A stretch of 64,000 nucleotides of DNA from Acanthopleura granulata (Eukaryota; Mollusca; Polyplacophora; Chitonida; Chitonidae), in NCBI GenBank assembly GCA_016165875.1, contig JABBOT010000001.1, positions 35,209,011 through 35,273,010 of the forward strand, in the 5' to 3' direction. The notes beneath the pieces are model-generated. The model was not told the origin of the DNA, made no database searches, and saw nothing but the letters and a program-made list of their open reading frames with translations. The translations under genes and the position numbers were made by a program. Positions 36,784 to 48,179 of the stretch are shown here, in pieces (the first letter of the stretch is position 1; each line of letters begins with the position of its first letter).

Positions 36784-36818
36784 CGCGCATGCGCAATGAT
36801 ACTTCGAATCACTCAGAC
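36784..36818 (+). promoter_or_regulatory. Possible promoter: NRF-1-like site and 5' exon donor
   Basis: GCGCGCATGCGCAA at 36,783-36,796 matches the NRF-1 palindrome (TGCGCATGCGCA) closely. About 20 bp downstream, ACTCAGACAG|GTGAGAT at about 36,818 is a near-ideal 5' splice site. NRF-1 sites are typical of TATA-less housekeeping promoters in animals. That this is a promoter is inference; there is no CpG island or expression evidence. Confidence 0.35.
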
Positions 36819-36969
36819 AGGTGAGATTACTTTACAGAGGCAGACATTACAGCAATATAACTCGGCTGAGATGTCAATGGTGTGGTGTGGTAACTCGATT
36901 GAGAGATCCACTTCTCGGACGACCGAGAATGCGGTCAGAAACTCTTTCAGTCTCAGCCTCAGGGCACAA

Positions 36970-37050
36970 GATGGAATCTCAGGCTAATGGTAAAACTGAA
37001 GAACAGTTGGCATACTTGAGTCCCATAAACAAAGAGAAAAAACACGACAA
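36970..37050 (+). CDS. Candidate first coding exon, unknown protein (weak)
   Basis: An ATG in AAG-ATG-GAA context opens a short polar frame (MESQANGKTEEQLAYL, then NKEKKHDK) that meets AAA|GTAAAA, a plausible donor. It lies about 170 bp downstream of the NRF-1-like motif. The composition is like the disordered N-terminus of a nuclear protein, but no family is recognised. It is also the last part of a longer frame from 36,821. Highly tentative. Confidence 0.2.
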
Positions 37051-38399
37051 AGTAAAATAAAAACTTGTTATTTTTTTATCCGTGGTAGTTGTATAAAAAA
37101 TACGACTGCAGCAATAAATTTCACCATTCCAAGTGGGTTAAGTTTTAAACAAAGAACCAGCTGACGTTTTTTCCAACATTTCAAATCCCAAGGGCTCCAG
37201 AAACGGCTTAGTTCATCGGGGATAAAATATAGGGAATAGATAGCGAGATGAGGCTGAGTTGTGCTTGAGCAACAAGAGCCTGTCAAACTCTGGCCATCAC
37301 GTGATGCATGGCCTGCCTCGATTCTTCCTGTCACACCCTGTATAGTAAACGGTTATTTTCCGCAGAATTGAATAAGGCCTATCAGAGTCAGGAATATTTA
37401 TTACCCTCAACTACTGACGGCCACAACCCTCTGCTGGTCTCTTATTCTCCAATTGTCTTCTCGAAGCATTTCGAAGCTGTTGATTTCTCAGTTCAGTGCG
37501 AAACTACTAAGCAGCTGCGCTGTAAGATTTATCTTGAAACAGAGCGCGCAGTGTTACATACCATTTCCGGATAATATAATCAGTGAAAGGTTACACTGCA
37601 CACTGAAAACAGGAGATGAAACCTCAATAGCTATCAGAGTCTTCCATCACGGCCGGCATGCTTGAGGCTCGACAGTGGAGTGATATCTTTCCATCGTGGC
37701 CGTCACGTGACACAACAAACAACATGCTTGTTTAACTATATTGATTTACATTGATCACAGGGGTTTTGTGATGGCGTGGGTTCCAGTGATTGAGCTGGGA
37801 ATATGTAAAAAAGCGTTATTCAGTTTTAGAGACAGTTCCGGTTTCTGGTTTGTTGTGTAAATGAAATAAAACCCGACTATATGGTAGCATCTATATGGAG
37901 AGAGAGGGCGACCCAAGCGCTGAAAGCAGACGCAAGTTTACCTGCGAAACCAGTATTAAATCCTGGTTCCTATTAGAGAATCGCAACATTAACGTGTAGG
38001 CCGTATCTATTTCGGCGTTTTTTTATTTTGTACATTCTGATGCGTGATGTTGATTGTTACGTTATTCTACATAGCCCCGACATTCGATTTTGTTTTACAG
38101 CATCGCAACACGTTTTCTGTCACGAGTAAAGCAGTTTTTGCAGTGGTTCATTCCATTCTTTAGATGTAAGCGAGGACGGTTTCCAAGAAGCGGATTGTAT
38201 GCATTAGAAACCCGGACATAGTTGTGATTGCATTAGTCTGATTGGCTGATTCGGGCATACGGAGGAGGTAAACACAACAGTAGGCACGGCTGAAAACCAG
38301 CGTGAGGCAGATAACAAATCGTCAGCATATTTGCTGGTGGAATCTTACAATAACCATATGCAATATGAAGTTATGCAAATATCAGAGAAACATTTGCAC

Positions 38400-38675
38400 A
38401 TGCCTCGGGGACACTCTGTGGCCGAAGGAGGCGTAAAGACCAATGTGCCTCTCACCAATGCGATCGTTATGAGTTTAAAACCGCAATCGTTCGTTGAAAA
38501 CCACTTGTCTTCCACCAACATCGTGTGCAAATCATATATATGGAAAAACATGAGGACGGCCGTGGGTTTCCCACGGGCTCTGCCCGGTTTCCTCCGACCA
38601 TAGTGCTGGCCGCAGCCGTATGAGTGAAATATTCCTGAGTATGGCGTAAACACCAATCAACTAAATAAATAAATA
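38400..38675 (+). mobile_element. SINE with 70-bp invariant core, copy 2
   Basis: The tRNA-related head is partly readable (GTGCCTCTCACCAATGCG, TTATGAGTTTAAAACC). Next is the 70-bp block at 38,480-38,549, identical to 35,477-35,546. Then come GTGGGTTTCCCACGGG, GAGTGAAATATTCCTGAGTA and CACCAATCAACTAAATAAAT. The orientation matches copy 1, 3.0 kb away. Confidence 0.85.
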
Positions 38676-38679
38676 ATTT

Positions 38680-39440
38680 GTACTTGCCCCTATTTTAGAA
38701 GCTCACCTTTGTGCAAAAGTTAAAATTCAAATGAAACAATAAATAAAGTAAACAGAAGCATGAAATTGACTATTAGATCTATCCATGCCAAAGTCTCCGA
38801 ATGGTGCAAGTCATTTCATACCTGATTATATGTCACCATCTCTTCTCATAGAGCACTATTTGTGTTTTATTTTCAATGATAAATTTCATCCACTCAAATA
38901 ATTAAACAAAACCCTAACTGGTTAGTCGCTCGGTAGAGCTGAGGTATTCTACAGATTACAGCTGTTATGAAACAGAGATGGCCACGTGGCCTTGAGCAGC
39001 CGCCCGTTCTAAATGCTCTTAGTAACCGATAAGTAGAAGACAGGTTCAAAAGTAGATGTTTTATCTTGTCAAAACATTCATCTATTCGCGCAATTGGGGT
39101 TGGATTGATGCATTGGTGTCTGTTGACGCATGTATGCTCACCAATTGTCAAAGGCAGGAACGAACAATTCACTATACATACAGCTATGGTTCCAATTACT
39201 TCAGACGAGTAGGGTTTCCCACTAGTGAAGTAGTTTCCCCACTAATAACTCACTTTCCCAGCGTAGAAAACCGACGAAAATTGCTATGTGCGGCTGAACA
39301 ACCGATGGGACTCGCTGTATTTATGGTCCGCCAAGTGTCCGCGGAGACCAGCTATCGGTGGCTGAGTAATCCCAAGAAACTTACTACCTCGGCTTGAATT
39401 ACCGGAAAGACGCACTATCTCTATGACATTAGGAGAAGTA
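38680..39440. other. No recognisable gene
   Basis: A 113-codon ATG frame at 39,056-39,397 ends just before the palindromic element. Frames of this length are expected several times by chance in 64 kb, and no motif is recognised. GCTCGGTAGAGCTGAGG at 38,929 resembles a tRNA A box without a properly spaced B box. Confidence 0.35.
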
Positions 39441-39451
39441 ATATATAGAGA

Positions 39452-39612
39452 ATATAGCACAGTGAAGGCTGAATGCCATAAATATTGTTCGAGTGAGAGG
39501 TGGAAATGATAACCCACGAGACGCGAAGCTCCTACCTCACACTCGAACAATATTTATGATATTCAGCCTTCAATGTGCAATATTATATTTATTATTTATA
39601 CCTTAACAGTAT
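39452..39612. mobile_element. Palindromic MITE, copy 2
   Basis: The left arm (ATAGCACAGTGAAGGCTGAA, GCCATAAATATTGTTCGAG, GGTGGAAATGATAACCCA) pairs with the right arm (ACTCGAACAATATTTATGA, ATTCAGCCTTCAATGTGCAA). The right arm lacks the innermost GGGTTATCATTTCC part. It has the same sequence as copy 1 at 13.0 kb, including the outer TATTATTTATACC flank, which shows a family rather than a lone hairpin. Confidence 0.8.
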
Positions 39613-39944
39613 CATGGTTTTGTGTACTTTAAAGAGTTTTCGGCATTTTTTTTCGGTCGTAGGCTGTCACAGATATACCTAGAGCGTGACGTCGTGTACA
39701 TGACGTATTATATAACGTCATGTCCCCTTGCGTCACGTGAGAATGTAGCGCTTGACTAAACTTGCATTATGACGTCATTCCGCTGAGATCAGATTGAAAC
39801 TATATGAAATAAAATGTTTCTTTTTGGACGTCATGGAGTTTGGATGCGAAACATCAAAATGTGATATTTCAGTGAATTGAAAATAACACTTTTATCAATT
39901 GAAGAAATACCTGGATTTCACTGATGTATAAATAATAGAAAGGA

Positions 39945-40270
39945 CTATAACACTGGGTGTAAAACAAGAGCAGCGATAACAGTTTGATAGTTGGTACCAC
40001 ATCAGTATAGGTTTTATTCTAAATGTTCATGTAAGTGTTTAAGAAGTAACAAGTTACACACCCCGTAGCACAATGACTTAAGCAGAATTACCTGAAAAAA
40101 GTATAGTGATGTTACATGCTATTTATTAGACGTCCCCGGTTTAGAATTACTCAAAATGCTGTGTTGTCATTACATTTACCACATGTATACATAATAACAT
40201 GAAAACAATGCAAAGGAACTTAAGGACATAGGCCTATAGCATATGCACTGCCGGCGCCCTGTTCGTTGAC
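39945..40270 (-). repeat. R1 dispersed repeat, copy G
   Basis: An inverted copy with GTAAAACAAGAGCAGCGATA, GTAAGTGTTTAAGAAGTAAC, TACACACCCCGTAGCAC, TTTATTAGACGTCCCCGG and TAATAACATGAAAACAATGC. It is collinear with copy E at 14,690. Confidence 0.6.
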
Positions 40271-40984
40271 AAAGACAGTCGCCTTTTTACAAAGCTAATG
40301 ATATAAGCAATTAAAGCCGATTCACGTTAATTAAGAGGACGTTATCAAGGCGTATACCATATATTCATCTGTATGTGCTAGTTTTTCACGGTGTAGAATA
40401 AGCTGTGTAATACATGAAACCGGAACTGATATATATTTTTGTAGTGTTGAGTACAGCTCTATTTGCTCAGCACTTTATGAAACGATACTCGATTAAAAAT
40501 CACGTGACAATGAGCGCTCAGATGTAATTACTACATATACAATATTCCCCTTTAGGCATGTAAGCACCATTCTCAGTGTGTGCATATAGCACTGTTTATA
40601 ACCATATCTAGCATGTAATGTCCATATCCAAAACACACTGTATACAATCAATTGACACCGGACTCACCTGTTCTAGTTTGACTTGTTCAACAACCACTAA
40701 CCGATCCTGAGCACCCATTCCGTACAACACTCTCTGTGTGACACATTCTGACAGCCGCTTGTATCCGGCGGGCGGCCTCAATGTTCGGGGAGTGAAGTCC
40801 GGGTATAATACCTCAATAGATCACTGCTTGTCACTCCCCAGTGCTGCTATACAAATGATCGATCTCGAACAGCTCCATTTCACCGATCTCTCTGGCAGAT
40901 AAATTCTATCCCGGCAACCGCGTGGTTACTTTACCACCGACTCCAACACAACCAACACGTTTTGATTTGGAAAGATAGTATAGA

Positions 40985-41036
40985 AAAGTCCGTATATATA
41001 TATATACATACATACATAGATATATACACACAATAC
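40985..41036. repeat. TA / CATA simple repeat
   Basis: TATATATATATA followed by CATACATACATAGATATATA. The minus-strand frame at 40,906-41,184 runs through it, starts at a TTG codon, and is not accepted as a gene. A TATAAAG on the minus strand at 41,237-41,243 is the only promoter-like motif nearby. Confidence 0.8.
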
Positions 41037-41290
41037 CCGTTATTGAAACGGTACCGCGAATGCAGTGGAACCGGTATATGCACAAAAACGCCCCGGCGAT
41101 CACTGGGGAGTGAGCCAGTGGTTTTTGGTCGATGGAAACCTCCTCCTCGTAAACATCGTGCACACTCGTTACGCGCGATTCCAATACGCCGAGTTCCTTT
41201 CGTGATCCATCCGCCTTGAAGACCGCAAAGACACTTCTTTATATCCCTAACCTGATCGACTCAGCCGGTGTAGGGACACCGACGTCCTCC

Positions 41291-41319
41291 GGGTGTGTGT
41301 GTGTGTGTGTGGGGGGGGG
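41291..41319. repeat. (GT)n microsatellite followed by G9
   Basis: About ten GT dinucleotides run directly into nine G residues. Confidence 0.95.
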
Positions 41320-41339
41320 TGACGGGGGGTAGTTGGTGG

Positions 41340-44210
41340 CTCAAGAGAAGCGGGCAAATAGTTTGTCCAGGTATATGTACGATCAGCTACAGGGAGGATC
41401 TAGGGTGCTAATTAGGGATGGTTTATTCCTCAGCACCTCGTCGTCGGCTAAGGGGATTCCAGTAAAACACCATCCAACCGACGGACCGCTGTTAGTCGCA
41501 GCATCAAGGCTCTTAGTGATTACGCGAGAGTGAGACATTAAAGTTAGACCAAGAAGCTCAAAGAGAAGACCATCAGTTGTAATTTATGGCACCGTGAGCC
41601 ATTCGCCTTATTATGTAATGTCTGAGTGATGGTAACAGGCTCCGTGCTGGCGACATGTATATCAGGTCGAATTAGCGAACAATTCACGAGAATTGGAGTA
41701 GGGTTTGGGGACGAAGCCATATGTCACTTCAAAAATACATAATAACAGTAGATTAAATACGGTAAGGGGGTGTCGTTATGGACTGGAATGGACATGTGTC
41801 TTAAAAGAATAGACCATTTATAAACAAAGTACGCATCATCTAAAAGGACATTTCGTACTGATTTCAAATATGGTCTTCATTTTGAAGCCTTTTTTTTACA
41901 ATGATTAAAATAGAAATAAAGATTTAGGTGCTACGGACTTTTGAACTATATTAAACGGGCTGAAGCGTAGAAACGTCACATATTTAATTTGCTGCTAAAC
42001 ATGCTGTGACTGTTATGTTTCCACATTAAATACAGATATAAACGTTGTACTACATATATATTCACGTAGGACGTAGACATACTGCCAGCCTTGGGTCTTT
42101 AGCAGCTGAAAGATACCCTGTGACGTCACTGTGTTTCTGCCTGTTCAATACGGTCCAAAAACTCCGCCATAGCACCTTAATCTCTACTTTCGTGTTAGTC
42201 ACTGGAGAAACATGCCAAGAAATAATGAATATCATATCTGGAATCGGCACGAAATAATTAGATGATAATGCGTGCTTTGTGTAAAATAATTAGATAATGC
42301 GTACTTTGTGTAAATGTGATCCGCTCTTTTAAGAAGACACATTTAGCACCATGGTTAGACAGCCGAACGTTAACTGAAGTGAATGAAAACAATTATTGAA
42401 GTACAAACCTAGTCAATGCTGAAAACTGTATCCAAAATTAAATTGACTTTTTCTTGTTTTGGTCAATTGTTTTGTTGTTGTTATAAATTTTTGATTTACA
42501 TTTTTTTTCTAAAATGCAGTACATCGAAATGTTTGGGCCCGATGGTGATCTTTAGAGACTATTGCTCCTGTCAATGGCGTCACAAGCTAATTTTAATACT
42601 CAAACCCGGCTTTTAATCTTGGAAGAGCTGGTTTACAGAGTACAGAAGCACACAATACATGAGCAAAATTTATGAGAATGTCCTCCACTTTATGACACTT
42701 AGAGAGATTACTTGACCACGGTCTGAGAAGAGAACAGATGTAGCACCAAAATGACGTCTTCATCTCAGCTCATGCATTTAGTTTTTCAAATAAATTTAAA
42801 GATCTTTGTCTTGCAAAACAACGTATTGTGTCACGTTGTCTGTAATTAAGTGGACAGTACTACAACAGAACAGTTAAAAAGGTCCGAATACATCACAAAC
42901 ATAACCGTAATGTTCTAGTGGACTCAGAAAAGCTTTCAGCATAGGACATGTGCTCTGAGGCTTTCCTGGTTTCCAATGTTTGAACAGCTCAAGTGCTGAA
43001 ACGAGTAGGTCAATCAGAATTCATGTTTGTCGTTATTTAGAATAGCCAAGAGTCGTTCATTTCTTTGAAATGGAGCTATTTAACGTTTCCGTTACCAGAA
43101 TGTCTAATGGGTGCCAGCTAACGCGAGGCAGACGTCATTCTACAAGACTAGAAAGATATACTTGTCTGCTATAAACACATGACCCAGTTACAAAGGTTGT
43201 ACGAGCGCATTGATTTTCCTTAGTATTTATGTAGAAAATTTGTCAAATACAACCTCCAAAAGATACAGCCCCAAACATTCGCGCGGTAGCATTCCAAGCC
43301 ACCAGATGCAGCTTGGACTTTTCTCTAGAACATATCAGAAAGCCCACCTAACATGGCCACTATTTTTGAGCAGTTGGTTCTGGAAGTGATGTACTAGCAC
43401 TTTGTAACCGTGGCAGAAAGCTTTCATTTATATCCAACGTGTCCAAAGCAGACAGAATTCTGCTATAGTTGTAAAATGACAGTGTAGAAATTCATTGTCT
43501 TCATTCATCAACAGCCTAGACTGTCTGTGTGGCAGTATTACCCAAGACCGGATACTCTTCAATCCGGAGGCAAATCTTGCACCCAATTGTTCGAATTCCG
43601 CAAGTGTAACCTAAGGCCATTAACTGATCAGGGCTCATGATGAATGTCGGATACAGTGTAAAGGGTGGTCAGAGTACCACAGAGACTTTTAACGATTGAC
43701 AATTGTTCAGCGTGAAAAGCCTATACATGCATACATGCATATAATTGATCACGTGCTTGAAATGACTACTTGGGAGTGATGTCCACACCGCACCCCAGTT
43801 AATTACTCAGTTCCCTGGAGACGTTAGCCAAAAATCATTCTTCCCAACGGTTTAAAATTTGTCCATTATAACCATGCTTTACTTGATGCATATATTGTCA
43901 GCATAAAGTTGTTCTGCTTTGAATGACCGAAAGTGTTTTAATTACCGACCAATAACCACTTGAAAGACATTTTTGCACTCTACCAGTTGTATTTTCTGTG
44001 TACTTAGACAAGGATATTGAGTGTTTTTACAGGAAGCGTGCCTGAAGGAGTTTAAGACTCATAGGACAGCCGTCACGACGTTTTATCCTTCCAATTCCTC
44101 ACCTTTATATCCACTTACGTAGGCTCCAATGAGCTTACATTGATCGCCCACTAAGTAGTCAACCCACAATGAATTTAACCTCACCAGAGCTTCATGCACT
44201 TTTGTATCCA
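41340..44210. other. Long stretch without recognisable genes
   Basis: The only structure noticed is a 30-bp imperfect direct duplication at 42,251-42,313 (AAATAATTAGATGATAATGC / AAAATAATTAGATAATGC, each followed by a CTTTGTGT block). Open frames are of chance length. Confidence 0.4.
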
Positions 44211-44217
44211 TAGATCA

Positions 44218-44571
44218 AAGGTTGTGGCCACATCGTTAAGGTACTCGACCTTCACCACTCTAAGTCGCCTGGGACGTGGGTTCTATTTCTTTCCAAGAAA
44301 GACTATTTTCCAGATTCCTATATGCTCTCATTTCCTCTCAAGGTATTGGTGACAATGAATGGTGGACTGTGCTAACTTACGTGGGTGACCTGGTATACTG
44401 GCCATCCTCGTATGTCACGGGTGGGAAAGTTCGCCACTGACGTGTCAATGGAAGGTGATTTGCTCGGACTTGTTTCCTCTAGCCAGATGTAAAATTGGCA
44501 GCCGTCGTAATGTGAAAAATTCTTAAATAGGACGTTAAACAACAGTCAAGTAAATGAAATAAATAAATCCA
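44218..44571 (+). mobile_element. tRNA-derived SINE, degenerate, near full length
   Basis: The head GTGGCCACATCGTTAAGGTA, CACTCTAAGTCGCCTGGGAC and GTGGGTTCTATTTC keeps recognisable A- and B-box spacing of a tRNA. The 3' end GCAGCCGTCGTAATGTGAAA, AATTCTTAAATAGGACGTT, then AAATGAAATAAATAAAT is the common tail. At about 350 bp it is longer than the SINE at 52.3 kb, implying a different body with a shared tail. Confidence 0.65.
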
Positions 44572-44769
44572 TCTTAAACACAACATGGCGGTTACACTGG
44601 TAGGTGGATAAACAGGATAACCCCGTGTAAATCAGTGCTATTAGCAAGATACCCGGCAAATTGTCTGAACATCGAGAGCTCGATGACCTGGCTCAGGGGC
44701 CAATGGGACGTGGTGAAAACCGCAATTTAGCGAAAGAGCCAGTATGGAGTCCTGTACACGTAATTTATC

Positions 44770-45560
44770 GTAAGGGCCACAAATATAGCAGTGTGCATGC
44801 CACAAGTGTGCCATTGTGCAACATGTCAAATATGCCACTGTGCTACTCGCCAAGTATGACATTGTGCCACTCGTCAAATATGCCACTGGATCACACGTCA
44901 AATATACCATTGTTCTACTAATCAAACATGCCATTGTGCTACTCGCCAAATATGCCATTGTGCAGCTCGTCACATATGCCACTGTGCTACTTAGCAAATA
45001 CGCCTTTCTGCTACTCGTCAAATATGCCATTGTGCTACTCGTCAAATATGCCAACACGCCAAATTTCAATTATGGCACAAAGCAACATTTTTAATATGCC
45101 ATTGAGCTATATTTCTAAGAGATCAAATGTCAAGTATGGGGTCGTGTACATCTAAATTATTGCGGATTTAATAGGGGCCACACGTGGAAATAGGACATTG
45201 AAAGAGACTTAGGTCATCTACATGGTGCCATTTTTCTACACATCAATTGTACCACACCTCAAATATGCGATTGTACCATGCATCGAGTATGTCATTGTGC
45301 CACACGTCAAATATGTTATTGTGCATGCCACACGTCAGATGTACCATTGTGCCACACGTCAAATATGTTATTGTGCATTCCACACGTCACATGTACAATT
45401 GTGCTACACGTCAAATATGTCATTTTGCGTGCCACACGACCGATGTACCGTTGTGCCACACGTCAAATGTGCAATTGTGTCTAACGTAAAATATGCCATT
45501 GTGATACACGTCAGATGTGCCATTACGTCAAACGTCAAATATGCCACTGAGCAACATTCC
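44770..45560. repeat. 24-bp minisatellite in two blocks
   Basis: Block 1 (44,770-45,090) repeats TCAAATATGCCATTGTGCTA CTCG (24 bp). Block 2 (45,235-45,560) repeats CACACGTCAAATATG-CATTGTGC, and for part of its length 24- and 28-bp units alternate (GTGCATGCCACACG inserted). About 140 bp of diverged sequence separates the blocks. All three plus frames and one minus frame have long openings here because 24 is a multiple of three. Confidence 0.95.
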
Positions 45561-45599
45561 ATAACAGAGTAAATGATTAAATCAATCAATTAATTTGGC

Positions 45600-46290
45600 C
45601 ATGGGAGACTGAACAGCAATACACACAATGCCTAGTTTAGAAAACACTATTTGAACCAAAGAAATCGGTGCACGAGCGCCTGTCTGTTTCATTCATGTGT
45701 AATGTAGGTTATCCTTTGGATGTCGCAGGAAACTTTGAATGCGAGACCATTCGTACTGAGGGAAAAGAAAGAGGGAAAGAACCCACAGCATTTCAAAGTT
45801 TTTGATAATCACCATTGTTGCCTTTGGTTTCTGTTTACTTCAACAGGCCTCACGTTTCCCCACAAAAGTTTACGTAATTGTAAAGAAAAACTACAGCTTT
45901 TAAGGCAGACGATAACTATCAGGTCCTGCCTACCCCTCCCATATTTCGTACCGAGATGAATATCCCGATGACATTTCAGTGACATATATATGTGTTGTGA
46001 AATGCAGTTATGGTTGATTTTATCACTCCCTATTAATTGTCACGTTGCATGTCTGAAAGTTCAGAATTTATGAGATAGATTTATTGTGTACTTACGTTTG
46101 ATTTTACAAATCTACAGCAGGTACATCCGGGAATGAATGACAACGTTCGCAGTTGTAGTCCGAGTTATTACTGCGGGTTTTTTTAGCATCGAATGTTCGA
46201 GCTTTTATACCATCATTTGTCCAGGCTATAAATCATGCAGTGAGCAATAGCTACTCAGCTAATTACAAATATACCTGTAACTATATGTCA
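45600..46290. other. No recognisable feature
   Basis: The frame at 45,720-45,959 has no family resemblance and no repeat was identified. Confidence 0.4.
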
Positions 46291-46309
46291 GTGCAGTGGT
46301 AAAAATTCT

Positions 46310-46436
46310 GCTGTCTCTTATTTTACACCTGTGCTCGTCACAATATGACAAACGTGGTATTAAACGTTAACCATTCATTCATTAATCCATCCATTCATTC
46401 ATTCATTCACTCATTCATTCATTCTTGCTGGACAGC
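46310..46436 (+). mobile_element. SINE 3' end with (CATT)n tail
   Basis: GTCACAATATGACAAACGTGG, TATTAAACGTTAACC and a CATTCATTCATT tail correspond to the SINE 3' end also seen at 10,340. The tail holds about a dozen CATT-type units. The 5' part is not recognisable. Confidence 0.65.
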
Positions 46437-46544
46437 CAGATCATTGCAGTCCCCGGAATATCTTGCAGTTCAATGATTGCCCGCATCTTGTACTTGGTTG
46501 AGCGTAGAATATTTCATGAATTATAGATGTGGTGACTGACTTTC

Positions 46545-46620
46545 AACGAATGAATGAATGAATGATTAAGATTTCACACCACACAAGCGCAGAAGAGTTT
46601 CAGCTATGTCGTGGAGAGAA
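46545..46620 (-). mobile_element. SINE 3' end with (CATT)n tail, inverted
   Basis: GAATGAATGAATGAATGATTA followed by the complement of a diverged GCTGAAATATT...GTGGCGTTAAA 3' end. It faces the plus-strand copy ~110 bp away, so the two tails form a potential hairpin. Confidence 0.45.
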
Positions 46621-47388
46621 CATGTTAGAATCAGGTAGCGAATATGGTCTTCGACATGTGAGAATAACAGCATCTAAAATTAGAAAAAACAAAGTAGGAA
46701 GTTCCTAAAATTTGCCATAAAAAAACAAACATCAGTTAAAATTTCAAAACAGCATTAAATATCCTAATCTGTTTCGAAGCGGGACATTTTAAACACGTCA
46801 TCACAACGTCGTCAGCGACGCTCCGAAATATTTGTATGTACAGTCAGGAGAGTAGAAACTCGACACCGTCTTTCAACACATGCTTTATGTGACACTGGGT
46901 ATGACAGAGAAAACTGTCTAAGAAAAAGGTGGACGGCTCACTCAGAGGTCTTGGTCTTTTTACCCCGGAACAAATCTCGCTGGAAAGGCTTTGAAAATTG
47001 ATGAAAATGGAAATTAATTTACATAATGCATAACAGATCATTTAAAAAGTGTACGAGCAATGGTTTTCATGATATCAGAGAAACAACGTGTTCATGTGAC
47101 TAACTGATGTCGCGACGAAGGCTAACTTGAGGAACATAATTGATTACAGTTTATTGTTTATATTACATTTATATACGGGGTCTGGGAACCAATAAGTAAT
47201 CTGATAAATAAGAGCTCTGGTGAGGAACAAGGATAAGTCATCATTAATCAGAAAATATAACAATCTTCGTTTTTACATAAAGTACGTCTTCGGGCGTATA
47301 ACAGCAAATGTCAGTACAACTGATAATACTGACTGCGGACATCTTTGATCAGACTGCAGTAGACCGAATTCGTCTTTCTACTGACAGG

Positions 47389-47466
47389 TATTTATTTATT
47401 ATTTATTTATCCTGTTGTTTGATGTGTCTAGTCGTACTTTATAATTTTCCACTTATATGACATAGG
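47389..47466 (-). mobile_element. SINE 3'-end fragment (minus)
   Basis: TATTTATTATTTATTTATCC, GTTTGATGTG, GTCGTACTTTATAATTTTCC, ACTTATATGAC: the complement of the common AAATA-tailed 3' end. The rest of 46,640-48,170 shows no gene. Confidence 0.6.
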
Positions 47467-48179
47467 TTTATGAGTACAGCATCTGAGGTGTTCGGAATAA
47501 CGGTCCCTTTCTCGCTTGAACAGTGCATATGCCAGAAAAAAATATCACGACATAATGTCCTGGCAAGTTATGGCTTTGTCCATTTAACAGGTGTGTCTTT
47601 ATCCCAAGGTGATATTAATCCAGCTTCGGCTACAGGTGGGTTTTAGCCCAGGGGTACTAATACATATTTTGCTGTTTGCTCAATTTCATCTTTAATAACA
47701 ATACCGTACTATCGTAGGCGGTGAATCATTGAACCTATATGTCACTGTTGAAGAAAAACTGGTAAAAGATGCTATTGAATATTCTCCTAAACTGACAAGC
47801 GAGAAAGAATATATCAACTGTTACTTATGAAGTTGAAGTCTGAATATATATCACAAGTAGCTAAGGAAACAGACCCATGCAATTTTAATCAACGGCCTGA
47901 TTGAAAAAACCAACGTTTTCTGATATATTGATGTATAAAATGTCAAGAAACAATGTGGCAAAGGCTTTATATCAATATCAGGTACTAATCACATGGATTG
48001 CTACCTGGATAAGCATGAACAATGTCGAATCCTTCTCTGTTCCCTGCTCCTTGTTGTAGGGTCGTCTGTCCACTCCCACATTCCCGATGACAATGCGCGG
48101 GTAAACTGGTTACGTGCTACACGTCATTGCAAACAATGATTAATCCAACATGGACCCAAATCTATGGAAGACGATGAGG

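Noticed and set aside
38918..39050. tRNA A-box-like CTCGGTAGAGC
   Set aside because: The nearest B-box-like GGTTCAAAAG is about 115 bp away, too far for a tRNA, and the arms do not fold.
39056..39397. 113-codon ATG frame next to the palindromic element
   Set aside because: About as many frames of this size occur as expected by chance; no family resemblance.
40906..41184. 92-codon minus-strand frame with hydrophobic stretch and an upstream TATAAAG
   Set aside because: The frame starts at TTG, its hydrophobic part is a translation of a TATATA/CATA simple repeat, and no ATG suits the TATA position.
44641..45069. 142-codon minus-strand frame, the longest in the window
   Set aside because: It lies on the 24-bp array, and the three plus frames are also long there, which is incompatible with a single real protein.
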